This document shows positions 45,187 to 57,453 of a DNA stretch of 64,000 nucleotides, in pieces. Under the pieces are notes generated by a model. That model saw only the letters and a program-made list of their open reading frames with translations, was not told the DNA's origin and searched no databases. Position 1 is the first letter of the stretch, and every line of letters starts with the position of its first letter. The DNA is from Erinaceus europaeus (taxonomy: Eukaryota; Chordata; Mammalia; Eulipotyphla; Erinaceidae), in assembly GCF_950295315.1 (NCBI RefSeq), contig NC_080176.1, positions 35,551,263 through 35,615,262 on the forward strand, given 5' to 3'. The translations under genes were made by a program, and so were the position numbers.

Positions 45187-46028
45187 AAATCTTTTCTACA
45201 TAGACCTAGACACTCTCCTCACCCATTTCCCATTTCAATTCCCTCAATCACTCCAATTCTAACCCTTTCAGATAAAGTAAGGTCTAAAAAAGCTAGACAA
45301 GGGCAAGAGACCAGCACACTTCAGTGATGGCCCTTTTGATCACTACCAGGCCACCCCATCATCTGAGGCCTAGTCAGGGAATCTTGGGATTTCCACACAG
45401 ACATGATGGGCCCAGACCTCCAACAGATCCTTCTTGCTACCATTTCTGGTCATTTCCATCAAGAACATCATAAACCCTCTTGTGGGCCTCTACAGGATCT
45501 TGCCCTCAATGCAGAACACTGATGGTAGAAACTGCCCCACTAAAAGGGAGGATGGGTCAGCATACTCTGCCACTCTAGGAAAAGTGGTCCTTAAATGAGT
45601 GCAGCCTAGAATGTTCCTAGCTATGACCATGAAATGTGAGCTCAGACCTACAGTAGGGATGCAGAGGTTACACAGGCTCCTGTGCTAAATATGACTAGAC
45701 ATGGGCTCTAGGTTAGATTGATGGGGTTTACAGTTAATAGAATCCATATATTTCCCCCATATTTGGGAGCTACTCTCTTCCCTAATCCGGCTTTCCAGTC
45801 CTATTCCCAGCTCTGACACCATCTTACGAGACAATACTTTTAAACCACCCTCAAGCTAGCTGTTGAGCTTAGACAAAAATTAGTAAACTCATGGGACCTT
45901 CGGAATACACCCAAAATAGACTTCCCAGTTCCTTCCAACGTGAAGACCCCAAATTTCATCTGCTATACTCTTTTACTTCTAGGTTCCTGATGATTAATCA
46001 ATTTGTTCTGATTTATATCTGGCCTTTT
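45187..46028 (+). mobile_element. L1 3'UTR, internal segment
   Basis: Collinear with about 61030-61890. It stops at 'tttatatctggcc', before the terminal about 350 bp, so it is truncated at its 3' end, unusual for a retrotransposed L1 tail. A later deletion or recombination is likely. Confidence 0.8.
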
Positions 46029-46078
46029 TTTCCTTGTTAAACCAAATTTTAAAAATACTACCAAGAACTTGTAGAAAT

Positions 46079-46184
46079 GAAATATACAGAAGCAAAAAAA
46101 ATATATCAATCACTATAGACATAGTAGAGACCTAGCTGAAAATATTGTAAGTAGACTTACTAGTACAGTGAAGAAAAAAAAAAA
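46079..46184. repeat. Unassigned A-tailed repeat, copy 2
   Basis: Core 'tgaaaatattgtaagtagac' onward matches copy 1 at 42966 with one difference over about 37 bases, then ends in an A run. Confidence 0.65.
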
Positions 46185-46229
46185 GCCCATAGCTTCATTT
46201 TCATTTTGTATTGTAAAATCCTTAAATTC

Positions 46230-46345
46230 ACAGAGACATTGTGGGTTCATTTCCTGTCTACAACAGTAAAGCAAGAATCCTAGGGAAACATGCCACAGCA
46301 TGTTGTTAATTCCCCAGTTCATATAAAAGTTACATGTAGGCCTGT
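46230..46345 (+). mobile_element. Tigger-like DNA transposon fragment
   Basis: 'acattgtgggttcatttcc', 'acaacagtaaagcaagaatc' and 'cccagttcatataaaagtta' follow the order of the Tigger1 terminal region as I remember it. Both ends are uncertain. Confidence 0.5.
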
Positions 46346-47206
46346 TTTTCTTTGCCTTTGAAAAACAGTGAAACCACAAGACACATGGAAAACCTTGTAG
46401 AGAGACAGGCTTGGATCTCACACAAGCTTCTGCAGCAAGTGATCTCACTTCAGTGAGGAGGACACAGAGACTCACATTCACCTAATAGTTCTGTCAAAGG
46501 ACACAGAAAAACTATATTTAGCCCAACTTCTAAACTCAACAAAAATGCCCCACTGTGTGAAGAGAGTGGAGGAGATATCCAGGTAAGTGGCTGTTACCTG
46601 AAGGAGTCTTGTGATAAGAGAAACCCTGCGATTGTTGAAGCCCTGAAGCAGGATTTAACAGATAAATCAACAAGCAAATACAGTGTGGATCTGATAGACG
46701 GAGAAACCAAGGGAGATGAATGTGAGGTGATACTATGAATAGCCAACAAGGGGGAGCTGGAAAAACGTATGATACAAGGAATTACCATCCTAATGTGAAG
46801 GGGGATTGCGTACTACCCTTGCTATCACATTAACTCACCACTGACCTAGTTTGTTTGCCCTTACTTTTTTTCCTTGTCATGCTGATTAAAATATAGATTT
46901 AGGAGTTTTTTTCTATGACAAAAAGAAAAAAGAAAAGAAATAATTCTAGCAAAAATAGATCATCTATGCTCAGCACCTTCTAGAAATACTCCAGTTGTTT
47001 TATGTGTTATTTTGAGAGGTCAGCATCTTTCACAAATGACTAACAGCCTTGCAAAGTATGAGTTTCAGAAAAATGATCTCAGTGCCTGTGCTTAGGTGAA
47101 ATAGTCTCAAACTGAGAAAGAACATTTCCTTCTACCTGAAACTCCGGGGTCAAGTGTCAGTTACGTGGAACAAAGAAAATATGGAAACAATATGCTTAGT
47201 TCCACA
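46346..47206. other. Unassigned unique-looking sequence
   Basis: No repeat or gene recognised. Confidence 0.4.
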
Positions 47207-47272
47207 ATTCACTCACTCACTCACTCACTCACTCACTCACTCACTCACTCACTCACTCACTTACTCATTCAC
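47207..47272. repeat. (TCAC)n tetranucleotide repeat
   Basis: About 14 units of CACT with a few changes at the end. Confidence 0.95.
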
Positions 47273-47880
47273 TCACAGTAGTCTTGTCCCACAGCCTCTG
47301 TGAATGGCTATCATGTCCTGTAGTGCATGCTTGGGGACACTGGAGACTCCATGGTGCTCTTCATACTTGAGTGTTACAAATGCAGGAAGGGCTGGAACTG
47401 AGTGAATTTGTTATAGCAAGTCCACTCCATCTTCACGGACTCATGGATTTAAGGCTATGGACAAAAATGACTCCACAAAGAAGCTGCATAGAAGACTATG
47501 ACCTGAAAGAAAAGACTTAACGATCATAGTGCTGTTCCACGGATAAATGGAGCTAGAGGCTGGTTTTGTGTCACACTTGCCTGCTTTTGCTGAAATTGTC
47601 ACTTAAAGTCGAATATGAAATGACTGAGGCATAAAGCTGGCTGGCTTTTACAGAGAGAGCCAAACCTTGAGGTGACTCCACTCTTTAGGGAGGTGTAGCA
47701 GCTGTTCATTGAATAGGGGAAATTCAAGGTAAAAAAGCTGACATTCTCTAACTAGATCCCCATATTTTCCTTTCCTTTTTTTTCCCCAATAGCTTCAATT
47801 TCAAATAAATGAAAAAAAAATGACATGACAGTGTTTACTGGCAATCCATTTGTTAATGCTACAGCAGTGCTCAGATTCTA
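47273..47880. other. Unassigned unique-looking sequence
   Basis: No repeat or gene recognised. Confidence 0.4.
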
Positions 47881-47884
47881 GTCT

Positions 47885-48018
47885 TTGTTTTCTTTCTGTT
47901 CCCTTCAACTGTTCCATACATATCCTTCGTGGGATCAGGGACTTGACTTGTCCTGTTTCCATGTTCTGTCCTCTATGGCTAGCACAGAGTAGGAGTTAAA
48001 TAAATATTTGCTTAAGAA
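47885..48018 (+). mobile_element. L2 3' end
   Basis: 'gggatcagggacttgacttg', 'ctagcacagagtaggagtt' and 'aaataaatatttgct' follow the L2 terminal sequence. Confidence 0.7.
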
Positions 48019-48029
48019 AAAACGGAAGG

Positions 48030-48160
48030 AATGTATCTAGCTCAACCCTCTCAGTTTGCAGACAAGAAAACTGGGCACAGAAACTTGTCTAGGGCTGTAG
48101 CTAGAAGTGGCAGTAAAATCATATCTCAGCTCCTTACCCAGTGCTCCTTCTGGTCCAATG
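48030..48160 (+). mobile_element. MIR core
   Basis: 'gcagacaagaaaactgggca', 'agctagaagtggcagtaaaa' and 'cagctccttacccagtgctcc' are the MIR core in order. Confidence 0.8.
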
Positions 48161-49207
48161 TGCTGTTCACAGGACTCAGCTTGGCTACAGTTGTTCTGTT
48201 GAGGGGAAGGATAGCAAACAGGAGGTCTCTGAACACTACACAGGAGAAGATTAAAGGGGAAAGGATTCTAAAATGCCAGAAGATCCTGGAGACAGGGGAA
48301 GGCCTTGACGGCTGCCAGGCAGAGCTCCTAATATATGGAGTCACCCCTTTCTTGGTTTTCTTAGGTGCTGTATTGAGTTTGTTTTGTAAGAATCCTTAGA
48401 GAAGGTATAATTACCTGCTGCAGGGCAGGCTGATGGCGTGTTTGCTTCCAGCCATAGGCAGACAGTTCTACAATCATTAGCACCGATGGAGTGTGCTTTA
48501 TTTTAATAATCAGACAATAGTTTACATCTGCACGTTGGCAAGGAGCCATAAAGAAGAGCAAGCAAACAGAGAGGAGAAAAGCCAGACTGGCAAGTGGACT
48601 TGCTGGGAAAGAAAATCCAGATACTTTGTCTTCAGTCCCTGTGGATGAAAGGATTTAAAGTTCACTGTGGGGGAAGGGCCTTTAAGGAATCACCAGTAGA
48701 TAAAAAATAGCCATTTTTGAAGCTGGGTTGCATTTAATCCCCAGTGCTTTGTCCTAGAAAAATCTCTACATTGAAAAACTTCTGAGGAGTGAGGGGCTAT
48801 TGTCAGAGTAGCAAAGAGAGGCTTTTGGTTAGGGATTGGAATAGAAGAAGAGAAAGGAAGGGCAGTCACTTCTAGAATCTTCTGTCTCTCCCCACCCTCA
48901 TTGCTCTGTCTCTTTCATTCATCTCATAGCCCACCTCTCCAGCCCCAGAGGCACAGGTAGCTTGGGGGAGCAAAGTCCTGTCTGCCTTGCCGCCAAGGCC
49001 CCAGGTAGATCACCTTCTGTTTATCAGGGAGTAGGGAGAGTTTGATAAAGTGGAATCAGCAGAGAGCCTAAGTTCACACATTGGTGGACAGCTCTGAAGT
49101 TTAGCTGAGACAGGGTTTATCACTCTCTGAGAACAGCCCCAGACATTCCATTACAGATCTTCGACAGCTGTGTGCATTTGGGCAAAGAAGGCTTCCTTGA
49201 AACTGAT
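48161..49207. other. Unassigned unique-looking sequence
   Basis: No repeat or gene recognised. The 122-codon frame that starts at 48031 runs from MIR into this stretch. Confidence 0.4.
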
Positions 49208-49208
49208 T

Positions 49209-49244
<36 letters not shown>
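49208..49244. repeat. (GTT)n microsatellite
   Basis: About 12 units. Confidence 0.95.
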
Positions 49245-49615
49245 AGGCAATAGAATGGGAAAACTCACAAATATAATCCCTCTGAATGTTATATCTAGAG
49301 CAGGTTTTGGAAACTGGTCCTCAAGCAGCTTGTAGGGTTTCAGTTTAAAGGCAGTGGAAACCTAGCACCTGAAGTCAAATGAGGCTGATTAAGGACTAGT
49401 CATAAAACAGAAGTAATTTGATTATTATTGTTTTTATATTGATTTAAAAATAAATCTTCTGGTTGTTAGGACATTACTTGAAGAAATATAAGAAGAGTTA
49501 TTTCAGCCTTAGATTGCAAAGCATAGAAATCCAAACAACAGAACTGCTACAGACTTAGGGAAGCTAGTTTTTATTTTCGCTATTTTAAAAACATTTTAAT
49601 CATAAGAACATATTG

Positions 49616-49824
49616 GGGGCCAGGTGGTGGAACACCTGATTGAGCTCACATGTTATAAAGACCTTGGTTTGAGCCCCCGGTCCCCACCTGCAGGGACAAA
49701 GTTTTGTAAGCAGTAGAGCAGGTCTGCAGATGTCTCTCTGTTTCTTCCTCTCTATCACCCCCTCCTCTCTCAATTTCTGGCTGTTTCTAGCCAAAAAATA
49801 AATAGATAATAAAAAAATGAAAAA
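49616..49824 (+). mobile_element. Second-type tRNA SINE
   Basis: Head, B box 'ggtttgagccc', body and tail. Target duplication 'ataagaacatattg' (49602-49615), with the right copy carrying an extra 'aac' (about 49825-49841). Confidence 0.9.
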
Positions 49825-49841
49825 ATAAGAACAACATATTG

Positions 49842-50300
49842 TAAACATATAATGAGTAAGAGTGCACTCAATAGTACCAGTAATGATGATAATGGCAGAG
49901 AAAAAGAAATAAGTTAAAAAACTAAACTGACAGCTACTCAGATGGCAACTCACATAAACTAGTTAGTTTCCTTATCAGAGATTTACATGTTAAAAACCCT
50001 TGATATAACCCAGCAGGAAATTGAACAAGTGATTCTGTGTCCAGACTTGGAAACAAAAATAACCACTCAGGGCCTCCACACATTAGTTTGTTCAAACTTG
50101 TGCTGATAAAAGTCTTTTTGGCCAGAGCTGTAGTGTGTAGCTAGGAGAAGGGAGGGTCTGGTTGGCAGATGATTGGCAGTAAAACAATTGCAAATGCTTA
50201 ATACAGGAAAACATGTTTGATGAAAGTTTTAGCCAGCCTGTGATAGCCACAGAGACGATGCAGACCATGAGATACTGCATAGGATTTAGCAGCCTTTGTG
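49842..50300. other. Unassigned sequence
   Basis: No repeat or gene recognised. A (GGA)n-like purine tract follows at about 50300-50345. Confidence 0.4.
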
Positions 50301-50345
50301 GTAGTAGTAGCAGTAGGAGGAGGAGGAGGAAGAGGAGGAAGACAA
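50300..50345. repeat. (GTA)n/(GGA)n purine-rich microsatellite
   Basis: 'gtagtagtagcagtagg' followed by GGA units. Confidence 0.85.
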
Positions 50346-50892
50346 GAAGTAATAACAATAATAATTATAATATAGAGACAATCAACTTCTTCTACTAAAA
50401 GATATGTTCAAATTAAGTTTATTGGCATTTTACATCCAACAAATGTTCTCTTTACTAGCACACAGAGATAACTGACACTCTTTTCTTACCTTTGTATCCA
50501 GTCCAGTGTGTTTTAGTGTTTCCCCTATGAATGAGAACAGTAATAAAATTTCTGATTTGCAATATGAGGAACAAATAGATATCTGTCTTTTGAACTGTGT
50601 GGACCAAAACCCATAGGTCCTCCTGACAGCCCTCAGATGTCTTTCTATGCAATCTATCTGGTCTTCAAGAATTCTTACATACAATATGCATGTTCTATTT
50701 ATATATCACTTTGTCCTGAACAAAATTTAACCCCATTGTGTGGAAGCCACACCAGAAAGGGAAAACAAAATCCATCCACTGAGAGAAACTGGATATTGTG
50801 AGTGCTTGAAGAAATTTACATATATTTTGCTCATTCTATTTTTCTGGTGATGTCTGAGTCAAAGCATATGCCTTTTTAAAAATATCACATAG
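50346..50892. other. Unassigned sequence
   Basis: No repeat or gene recognised. Confidence 0.4.
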
Positions 50893-50893
50893 A

Positions 50894-50924
<31 letters not shown>
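50893..50924. repeat. (CA)n microsatellite
   Basis: About 14 CA units. Confidence 0.95.
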
Positions 50925-51046
50925 TTAAAAAAAATTGAGACTCACAGCTCTGTCTAGTGGACTGTCATTAGGGGAGAAATGTAAATACTCCTTTACCTGC
51001 CCCTCCTTCTCCCATTTCCCTCATCACTTCCTCTAAAGAACTGAAC

Positions 51047-51103
51047 AAATTAGTCCAGACTCCATTTGGTTGGAAAAATTAGTCCAGACTCCATTTGGAT
51101 GGA
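51047..51103. repeat. Tandem duplication of about 29 bp
   Basis: 'aaattagtccagactccatt' and its following 'tggttgga' occur twice in tandem (second copy 'tggatgga'). Confidence 0.9.
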
Positions 51104-53280
51104 ATTAAGGGCCTGTCTGCAAATGGGTGAGGGGTATTAATGAAGACAGTTGGGGTTGGAATAGAAGTAGGAGGCGGGAATGTGGTGCTTGAGTCTGTAT
51201 GACTGGCTCCAGCATTTTATGGAGGCACAGGAAGAGTTGGCTGACACTTTACAGATTGGGTGTAATGTTCTGAGAATTTGGCACTTCTGCCACAAGGCTC
51301 AGGCTGCCCTGCTAACCACTTTCTTTCTCCCTGCTGGTAAAAGTGCAGGAGAAAAGGGTTAAATAAATGTTTGTGATATGATAAGGTGCTTGTTTATTCA
51401 AGGAATGACAGATTATTGGCTCCAGAGGCAGTCCTGAAAAATAGTACAAAGGAACTGGCTCTCCCCTCTCAGATGATGTGACTTCCTCCTAAGATTCTGC
51501 TCTTTCCTAGGAACAATTTGCTCTGGAAATAAAGAGGGATAGTTTCCCTTCTGTTGGAGACAGGCAGCTCTGGTAGAGTGTTAGGGTCCCCAGAAGTCTG
51601 GCCGGGGGCTGGGGGAGTCACACTTCTCTTGTCTTCATGCAAGTCAAGCACAGAGCTCTGGTCCAGCATCCCCAAGACCCTGCTCACCATCCAATGAAGC
51701 TTCCAGGCAGGCAACAATCCACCACTCCTTTGGGGAAGGGAAAGGAATGCACTGTTTAGGAGGGGAATTTCTTCCACAGGAAATCCTGTGTGCAAGGTTT
51801 TCCACCAGACACAAACTCCCACCTCCATTCCACGACCATCCTGTCACTCTGTGGACACAAGGACGCATGACTACATAAACATTTGTTTACTGATATGCAA
51901 ACACTCTGTTACCCCATGAGCTTCATGAGTTTTTTCCTGTTAGATTCAAGTGGATTCATAACTGGGCTTGGTGAAGAATTCAGCTCAAGGCCTCCTACCC
52001 CACCCCCCACATGAGACCGTTCACCTTATGTCTGGGAGCACCATTGACGGTGAACCCTGAAAAACCAGAGTCCTGACTCGGACTGAGCAGGTATACATCT
52101 CACTGTGCACTTCTGTCTGCTCAGTCTACATGCTCTTTCTGGGTGCCATTGAGAACTGGCTCCTGCCTGCAGAAATAGGACAGCCTGTGCTTCCCACCAG
52201 AACTCTCCCTTCCTCTCTTTGCTCTTCCCCTGGCATGTTACAGAGAAAGCATTCACAGACTTGCTCATTAGAAGGGTCAGACAAGATGCTTAACATATTT
52301 CTTATTTGAAAAGAGCTAAGTGCCAAAGCCAAACACCAAGGGAGAAAGAAAGAAAAAAAAAGTTGTGACTGAACTGATGTTTTTCCAGGATCTTGGAGTG
52401 ATTGTGTGGTTAGCACAATAGTCCCCTCAGCAGCCAAGGTGCTTGGTTGCAAGACACAAGGCACCAGCCTGGGTAACCCAGTGCCCTTTGAACATGATGA
52501 CTAAGGCTGACTAAAGAGACGTTATCAAATATCCACGTTTGGACTATTTTTATGATTGCATTCAGTACTAATAGAGCTTGTTGAGTGTACCCAGTCATGT
52601 GCTCATTCTTGAACTACACAAGATAAGATCCCTGTCCCAGGGAGTTACTGCCTGACTTTTGCAAAAACCAGATGGCAGAAAATGGTTTCCCTCTGCCCAT
52701 CAGCAATGATTGAGGGGGTGGAGATGAGAAGGGGTGCAGTCAATCCATAACTCTCCCAGGGTGGGACCTCTGCTTTGGCATTTATCCCATGTGATGTTTT
52801 AATCATGAGCTGTCTTTCCTTCATCGTCTGCTACTCTATAAGCTGCATCTCCTGAGGGCTCAGAGAATTAAAGCTGATTTGAATATCTGTTTCATTAAAA
52901 AATTATTTGCTATATAAAAATGCCTCCCACCTTATGCAGACTCATACAATATGGTCCTATACATGCAAGTGTATTCAAAATTAGTCATAAGTGGTGTTTG
53001 AGCTGCCTGTCAGATCATGTAAATGATCCATCATCATTGGCCATGTCTGAATTATGTGCTGTAATATTGTACTAGAAAGGACTCCTATGGCAGCTACCAT
53101 GTCAGCTGAGTTTCTACGACAGTCTTCCTGGGTCCACCGTTGACTGTGAATAGGCCACCTGATCTGTCCACCAGCTGTATCACTCCCAAGCTCCCTGCAT
53201 GTGAGTATATACACGACTTTATGCTTCAAGATAATCCCCGAGCTCTTTAAGCCACTTACAACTCACTTTTTGTTTTATTT
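51104..53280. other. Long unique-looking, GC-richer stretch
   Basis: About 2.2 kb without any repeat I can name. Open frames on the minus strand (51469-51828, 52126-52464, 52981-53229) have no recognisable domain and no obvious splice structure. It could be intronic or regulatory DNA. Confidence 0.35.
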
Positions 53281-53282
53281 CT

Positions 53283-53455
53283 GTAAAAATAAAAATTTAG
53301 ACTAGAGAGATAACTTACAGGGTAAGGCACATACCTTGCCATGCACAAGGCTCACGTTCAAGTTCCTTCACCACATGAAAGGTGCTGTGGCTATGAGAGA
53401 GGATCTGTTGCTGTAATGTTTCTCCCTCTCAGTGTCCCTAATTAAAAAAAAAACA
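53283..53455 (+). mobile_element. Old tRNA SINE, third type
   Basis: 'gactagagagataacttaca', 'ccttgccatgcacaaggctc' and 'gttcaagttccttcaccac', body ending 'ctcagtgtccctaatt', A-run. Different in sequence from the two main types. Confidence 0.65.
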
Positions 53456-53954
53456 CGTTTCTTGAATCCTCAAAAATAAAGAATGAAAGCTGCTTATTTT
53501 GATGATGTGGGAACAGCCTTGACAAAATCACACACTTTGATTGAACTCCAGGAATGACAAGTGTGTATTTGGTCTTTACTTGGAAAGCGACTCAGACTGG
53601 GACTTGAGGGGAAGACAAGGATTGGTAACATGTGTGCTCATCCAGGTGCAATACTGCCAGGACCCTCAGAAAAAAGGATTTGGGATGTGATCTTGGGGGG
53701 GGTTAAAAAAAACTGGATTTGTTGATGGCTGGACACTGCTGTGGGAAGCTAGGCCTCAATGCCATTAGGGAGATATGGAGAACAGCATAGGATGCATGCA
53801 GAACTGTCACTCCTAGGAGCAATGAAGCTGGGATACTGGTCTACTAACTCCTTTCTCCATTGGCTGAGGGTTGTTCCAGGGCTTTCTGTTTCTTGGCAGT
53901 TACAGTCTGGCTCTTCATATAAGGCCAGAAGATCACCTTGACCTAAAAAGACTC
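53456..53954. other. Unassigned sequence
   Basis: No repeat or gene recognised. Confidence 0.4.
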
Positions 53955-54045
53955 CAAGGCAGAGAGTTGCAGGTAGTGGCGCTAACAGTAATTAGTAATT
54001 TCTCTCTGTCTGTCTCTCTCTAATAAAATACAAGTACTTTTAAAA
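53955..54045 (+). mobile_element. SINE remnant, heavily deleted
   Basis: Short head part 'gcaggtagtggcgctaac' joined to a tail 'ctctctgtctgtctctctct' and 'aataaaata'. Confidence 0.5.
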
Positions 54046-55255
54046 AATATTCTTTTAATAAGGAACTTCTTTGAGGGGAGTTGGTGAAAGGTATACATTT
54101 GCTTGAGGAAGGAAACCTTTTTGAGAATTTTGAGGAGAGGGTTGGAAGAAGGGGGGAGAAATAAGTATTTTCTTTTTGGAACACGAAGATACTAGTCATC
54201 ATTTCACAAAGAGAGCAAGTTAAACATTGCAACAGCATGTGCTCTTCACAGTTCAGAGAATGCTGAATTTGTTTTGTGGTATAAAAGTCAAGTCCATGTG
54301 CTGCTAATGAGTCTGTAACTTCTGAGATCTAACACAGAAGTTTATTTCTTGCCAAGGCATAATCTAAATGGCTGTAGGAGTAGAGCAATTGTGACTCAAA
54401 CAGTCTTTCAGGAACCTGAGCTGAGTGTGGCCAGGAACTATTCAGCAGGTAACTAACTATTCAAATGATCATGAATGTCATAGTCCTGCTGGAAGACAGA
54501 ATAAGAGAGAGAACTGTGGAGGAAGCTTTGAAATGGTGTTCCTTGCATTCACTTTCATATCATTTTCCAGAACTCAGTCACATGCCACACCTAACTGCAA
54601 AGAAAACTGGGTAATGTAGTCCAACTATGGGTCCCAGAACAAGGAGAAATGGGTTCTGGTAAACACATAGCTGTCTTTTTCAGCAGAGAAAACTTTGGGT
54701 AAAACTATATTTGAATTGATGCTTCATTGATGATAAAGAGACTTGATGTCAGCATGGGAAAAATGAATATTTTTTAATAGTGAACTATTAAAAAAAATAA
54801 ATAAAACTTGATTGTTTATGGTACACCTCAGAACTGCCTATAGAATCCTGATGCCAGCCAACTCTATGACAAGGGTAGATTAGTTCTCTGGACATTGAGT
54901 GTGTCTTTAATCAAATGAAGTTTCTTTATTCGTCTCTAGAGTCTATGAACTCATACTCAGAATCTAAGGACAGAGGGACTGTGGTAAGAGCAGGAAGAGA
55001 CTCCTATGATAACAACATTCTAATAACAAAAGATTTTGATCTGTTGTCAGACACTGCTTTCCATTAGATACATCAAGGGCTGTCTTGGGAGGAGATTGGG
55101 ACAATTTGATCCCCGTATAAGCAACTGCATGAGAATGTTATGGAAAAGCTCTACAACATCCAACAGAGAAATCCTACTCACGCCAGGATAAGCAAAGATG
55201 AATGACACAAATGATTCATTGGTTGGGAGGGAGAGACAGAATTTAAGTTCAGTAG
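54046..55255. other. Unassigned unique-looking sequence
   Basis: No repeat or gene recognised. Confidence 0.4.
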
Positions 55256-55261
55256 AATAAG

Positions 55262-55400
55262 ACTTAAGGGGCTGAGGAGATTACACAACATTATGCAAAC
55301 GGCTCATGCCAGAAGCTTCAGCTGAAGGCCCAGGTTCAATTCTTGGTACCTCCAAAGATCTAGAGCTGAACAGTACCCTGGTAAAAAGCTAATTATTATA
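55262..55400 (+). mobile_element. Old tRNA SINE fragment
   Basis: 'ggggctgaggagattacaca', 'ggcccaggttcaattcttgg' (B-box region) and a short remainder without body. Confidence 0.5.
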
Positions 55401-56190
55401 ATACTAATAGGATAGTGACTAAAAGTGTTATGCTTGGACACTGAACTGGAGGGATCCAGGCAAACTTTCTAGAGAAGAGGGTATTCTCTAGTATTTAGAA
55501 AGAAAGGCTGGAAAAAAAAAAGAACACAGCAAAAAAAAATTTTTTCAAGTGTCAGAGAGTGTTTAAGAGTGCTGTATATTTAAAAAGTTTTGGAGAGTCT
55601 GTTATACAAAAAAGGCAAAGTGAGAATGGAAGAGATGGTGTAGCTATAGGTCAGAAAAAGTATTATAATTCACACTATAAAACTTATTCTAAACGCATTG
55701 AAATTTACAAAAGTTTTTATTTTTTATTTTTTCAGGAATAGTCTGGTAAATTTTGAATAGATCATTCTTATTTATTATGATAGGATAATGCTAGGATTAT
55801 CTATATGGAAAACTGTTTTCCAACTCATTTAAATCATAAAACATGTCACATTGTAAAACATAGGAAAGGTACATGAAACATAATCAACCACATGAATTAT
55901 TTATGCACACATAAGCATGGAAAAATTTTGAAATATTTTCTTTCAGGTTTTTATATCCACATGTTAAGATAGCTGAGATTAAAAGTACGTGGTACTTTGT
56001 CATCATTTTAAAATGTATTTTATATCCATTTCCCATGTCTCTGAAAATGGAGCCAATAAGAATCTTCTTTACCAGTTTCCTGCCTTCACCCTTTCTCCCT
56101 TCAAACCTCACATTCTATTCCCAACATAATCCAAAATAAGACTGTTAAAATGAAAAAAACTAGATAAGCACAAACTCAAATGCTTTGTGC
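55401..56190. other. Unassigned AT-rich sequence
   Basis: No repeat or gene recognised. Confidence 0.4.
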
Positions 56191-56194
56191 ATAA

Positions 56195-56237
56195 TGACAT
56201 ATGCTCTCAATCAGGTGCACCACCACCTGGTACTGGA
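56195..56237 (-). mobile_element. Isolated SINE head fragment
   Basis: 'gctctcaatcaggtgcacca' followed by 'ccacctggtac' is the reverse of the second-type SINE A-box region. Nothing else of the SINE is present. Confidence 0.55.
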
Positions 56238-56841
56238 AGTCTAACTTCTAATGAGATGATCAGTGACCAGTATTAGAAAAGAACCAGGAAGATAACAACA
56301 ACAGGGAAAACCAGACACAGGAAAGGGGAAAGCAAACTAGAACTACATAGTCCAGTGTTGGTGAACCAAGGTCAACCTGGAAAAGACTTGCTGATATTGT
56401 AAGTTAGAACACAATATTCATGATAACCACAAACAATATATAGCATAAGACAAATAGGAAACATACACAGTAGACAAGACCATTATAGAAAGCCATCCAC
56501 ATAAAATAACAAACAGAAGCAAACAGGAAAAGAGCCAGCAACCTCAAAACAAAATTCAAAATAGCTATAAGTAAATAACATTTATCAATAATCACCCTAA
56601 ATGTGAATGGCTTAAATTCTCCAGTCAAAAGTTTGAGAGTGACTGAATGGATTAAAAAGAACAGCCCAGCTATTCTGTGTCTCCAGGAAACATACATCCA
56701 AAATAAAGACAAACAGAAGCTCAGGGTGACAAGCTGGAACAAGGTATTCCAAGCCAATAATGCAAACAAACAGGCAGGAACAGCTATTCTAATATCAGAT
56801 AAATTAGACTTTCATGCAAAGAACATGAAAAGTGATAGACA

Positions 56842-57453
56842 GTGTCTGGGCGGTAGTGCAGCCTGTTAAGCGCACATAGCACGAACAGCAAGGACTGTAA
56901 GGATCCCAGTTTGAGTCCCCAGCTCCCCACCTGCAGGGGAGTCGCTTCACAGGAGTAGAAGCAGGTCTGCAATTGTCTATCTTTCTCTCCCCCTCTTTGC
57001 CTTCCCCTCCTCTTTCCATTTCTCTCTGTCCTATCCAACAACAATGACATTAATAACAACATTAATAATAGATTGAAGACCCCACCAATGTGTCCTGGAG
57101 CTCAGCTTCCCCAGAGACACACACTACTAGGGAAAGATAGAGGCAGACTGGGAGTATGGACCGACCAGTCAACGCCCATGTTCAGCGGGAAGCAATTACA
57201 GAAGCCAGACCTTCTACCTTCTGCAACCCTCAATGACCCTGGGTCCATGCTCCCAGAGGGATAGAGAATGGGAAAGCTATCAGGGGAGGGGGTGGGTTAT
57301 GGAGATTGGGTGGTGGGAATTGTGTGGAGTTGTACCCCTCCTACCTTATGGTTTTGTTAATTAATCCTTTCTTGAATAAAAAAAAGAAAAAAAAATAACC
57401 ACAACAATGATAAAACAACAAGGGCAACAAAAAGGGGGGGGGGGAAGAAAAAT
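56842..57453 (+). mobile_element. ERI-like SINE split by an L1 tail
   Basis: Head and body occupy 56842-57070. The last part of the tail ('ccacaacaatgataaaacaa' onward) occupies 57395-57453. Flanking repeats 'aagtgatagaca' (56830-56841) and 'aagttatagaca' (57454-57465) mark its insertion in L1 ORF2. Confidence 0.88.
57071..57394 (+). mobile_element. Young L1 3'UTR inserted inside the SINE tail
   Basis: The final about 310 bp of the long-3'UTR L1 ('gattgaagaccccaccaatg' to 'cctttcttgaataaaa'), very similar to 63528-63840 and 29703-29879. No long target duplication is visible because the site is A-rich. Confidence 0.88.

Noticed and set aside
47207..47272. Regulatory array of repeated CACT sites
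   Set aside because: An ordinary tetranucleotide microsatellite explains it.
48031..48399. 122-codon open frame
   Set aside because: It starts inside a MIR and has no recognisable domain.
52981..53229. 82-codon minus-strand frame as an exon
   Set aside because: No recognisable domain or splice-site support.
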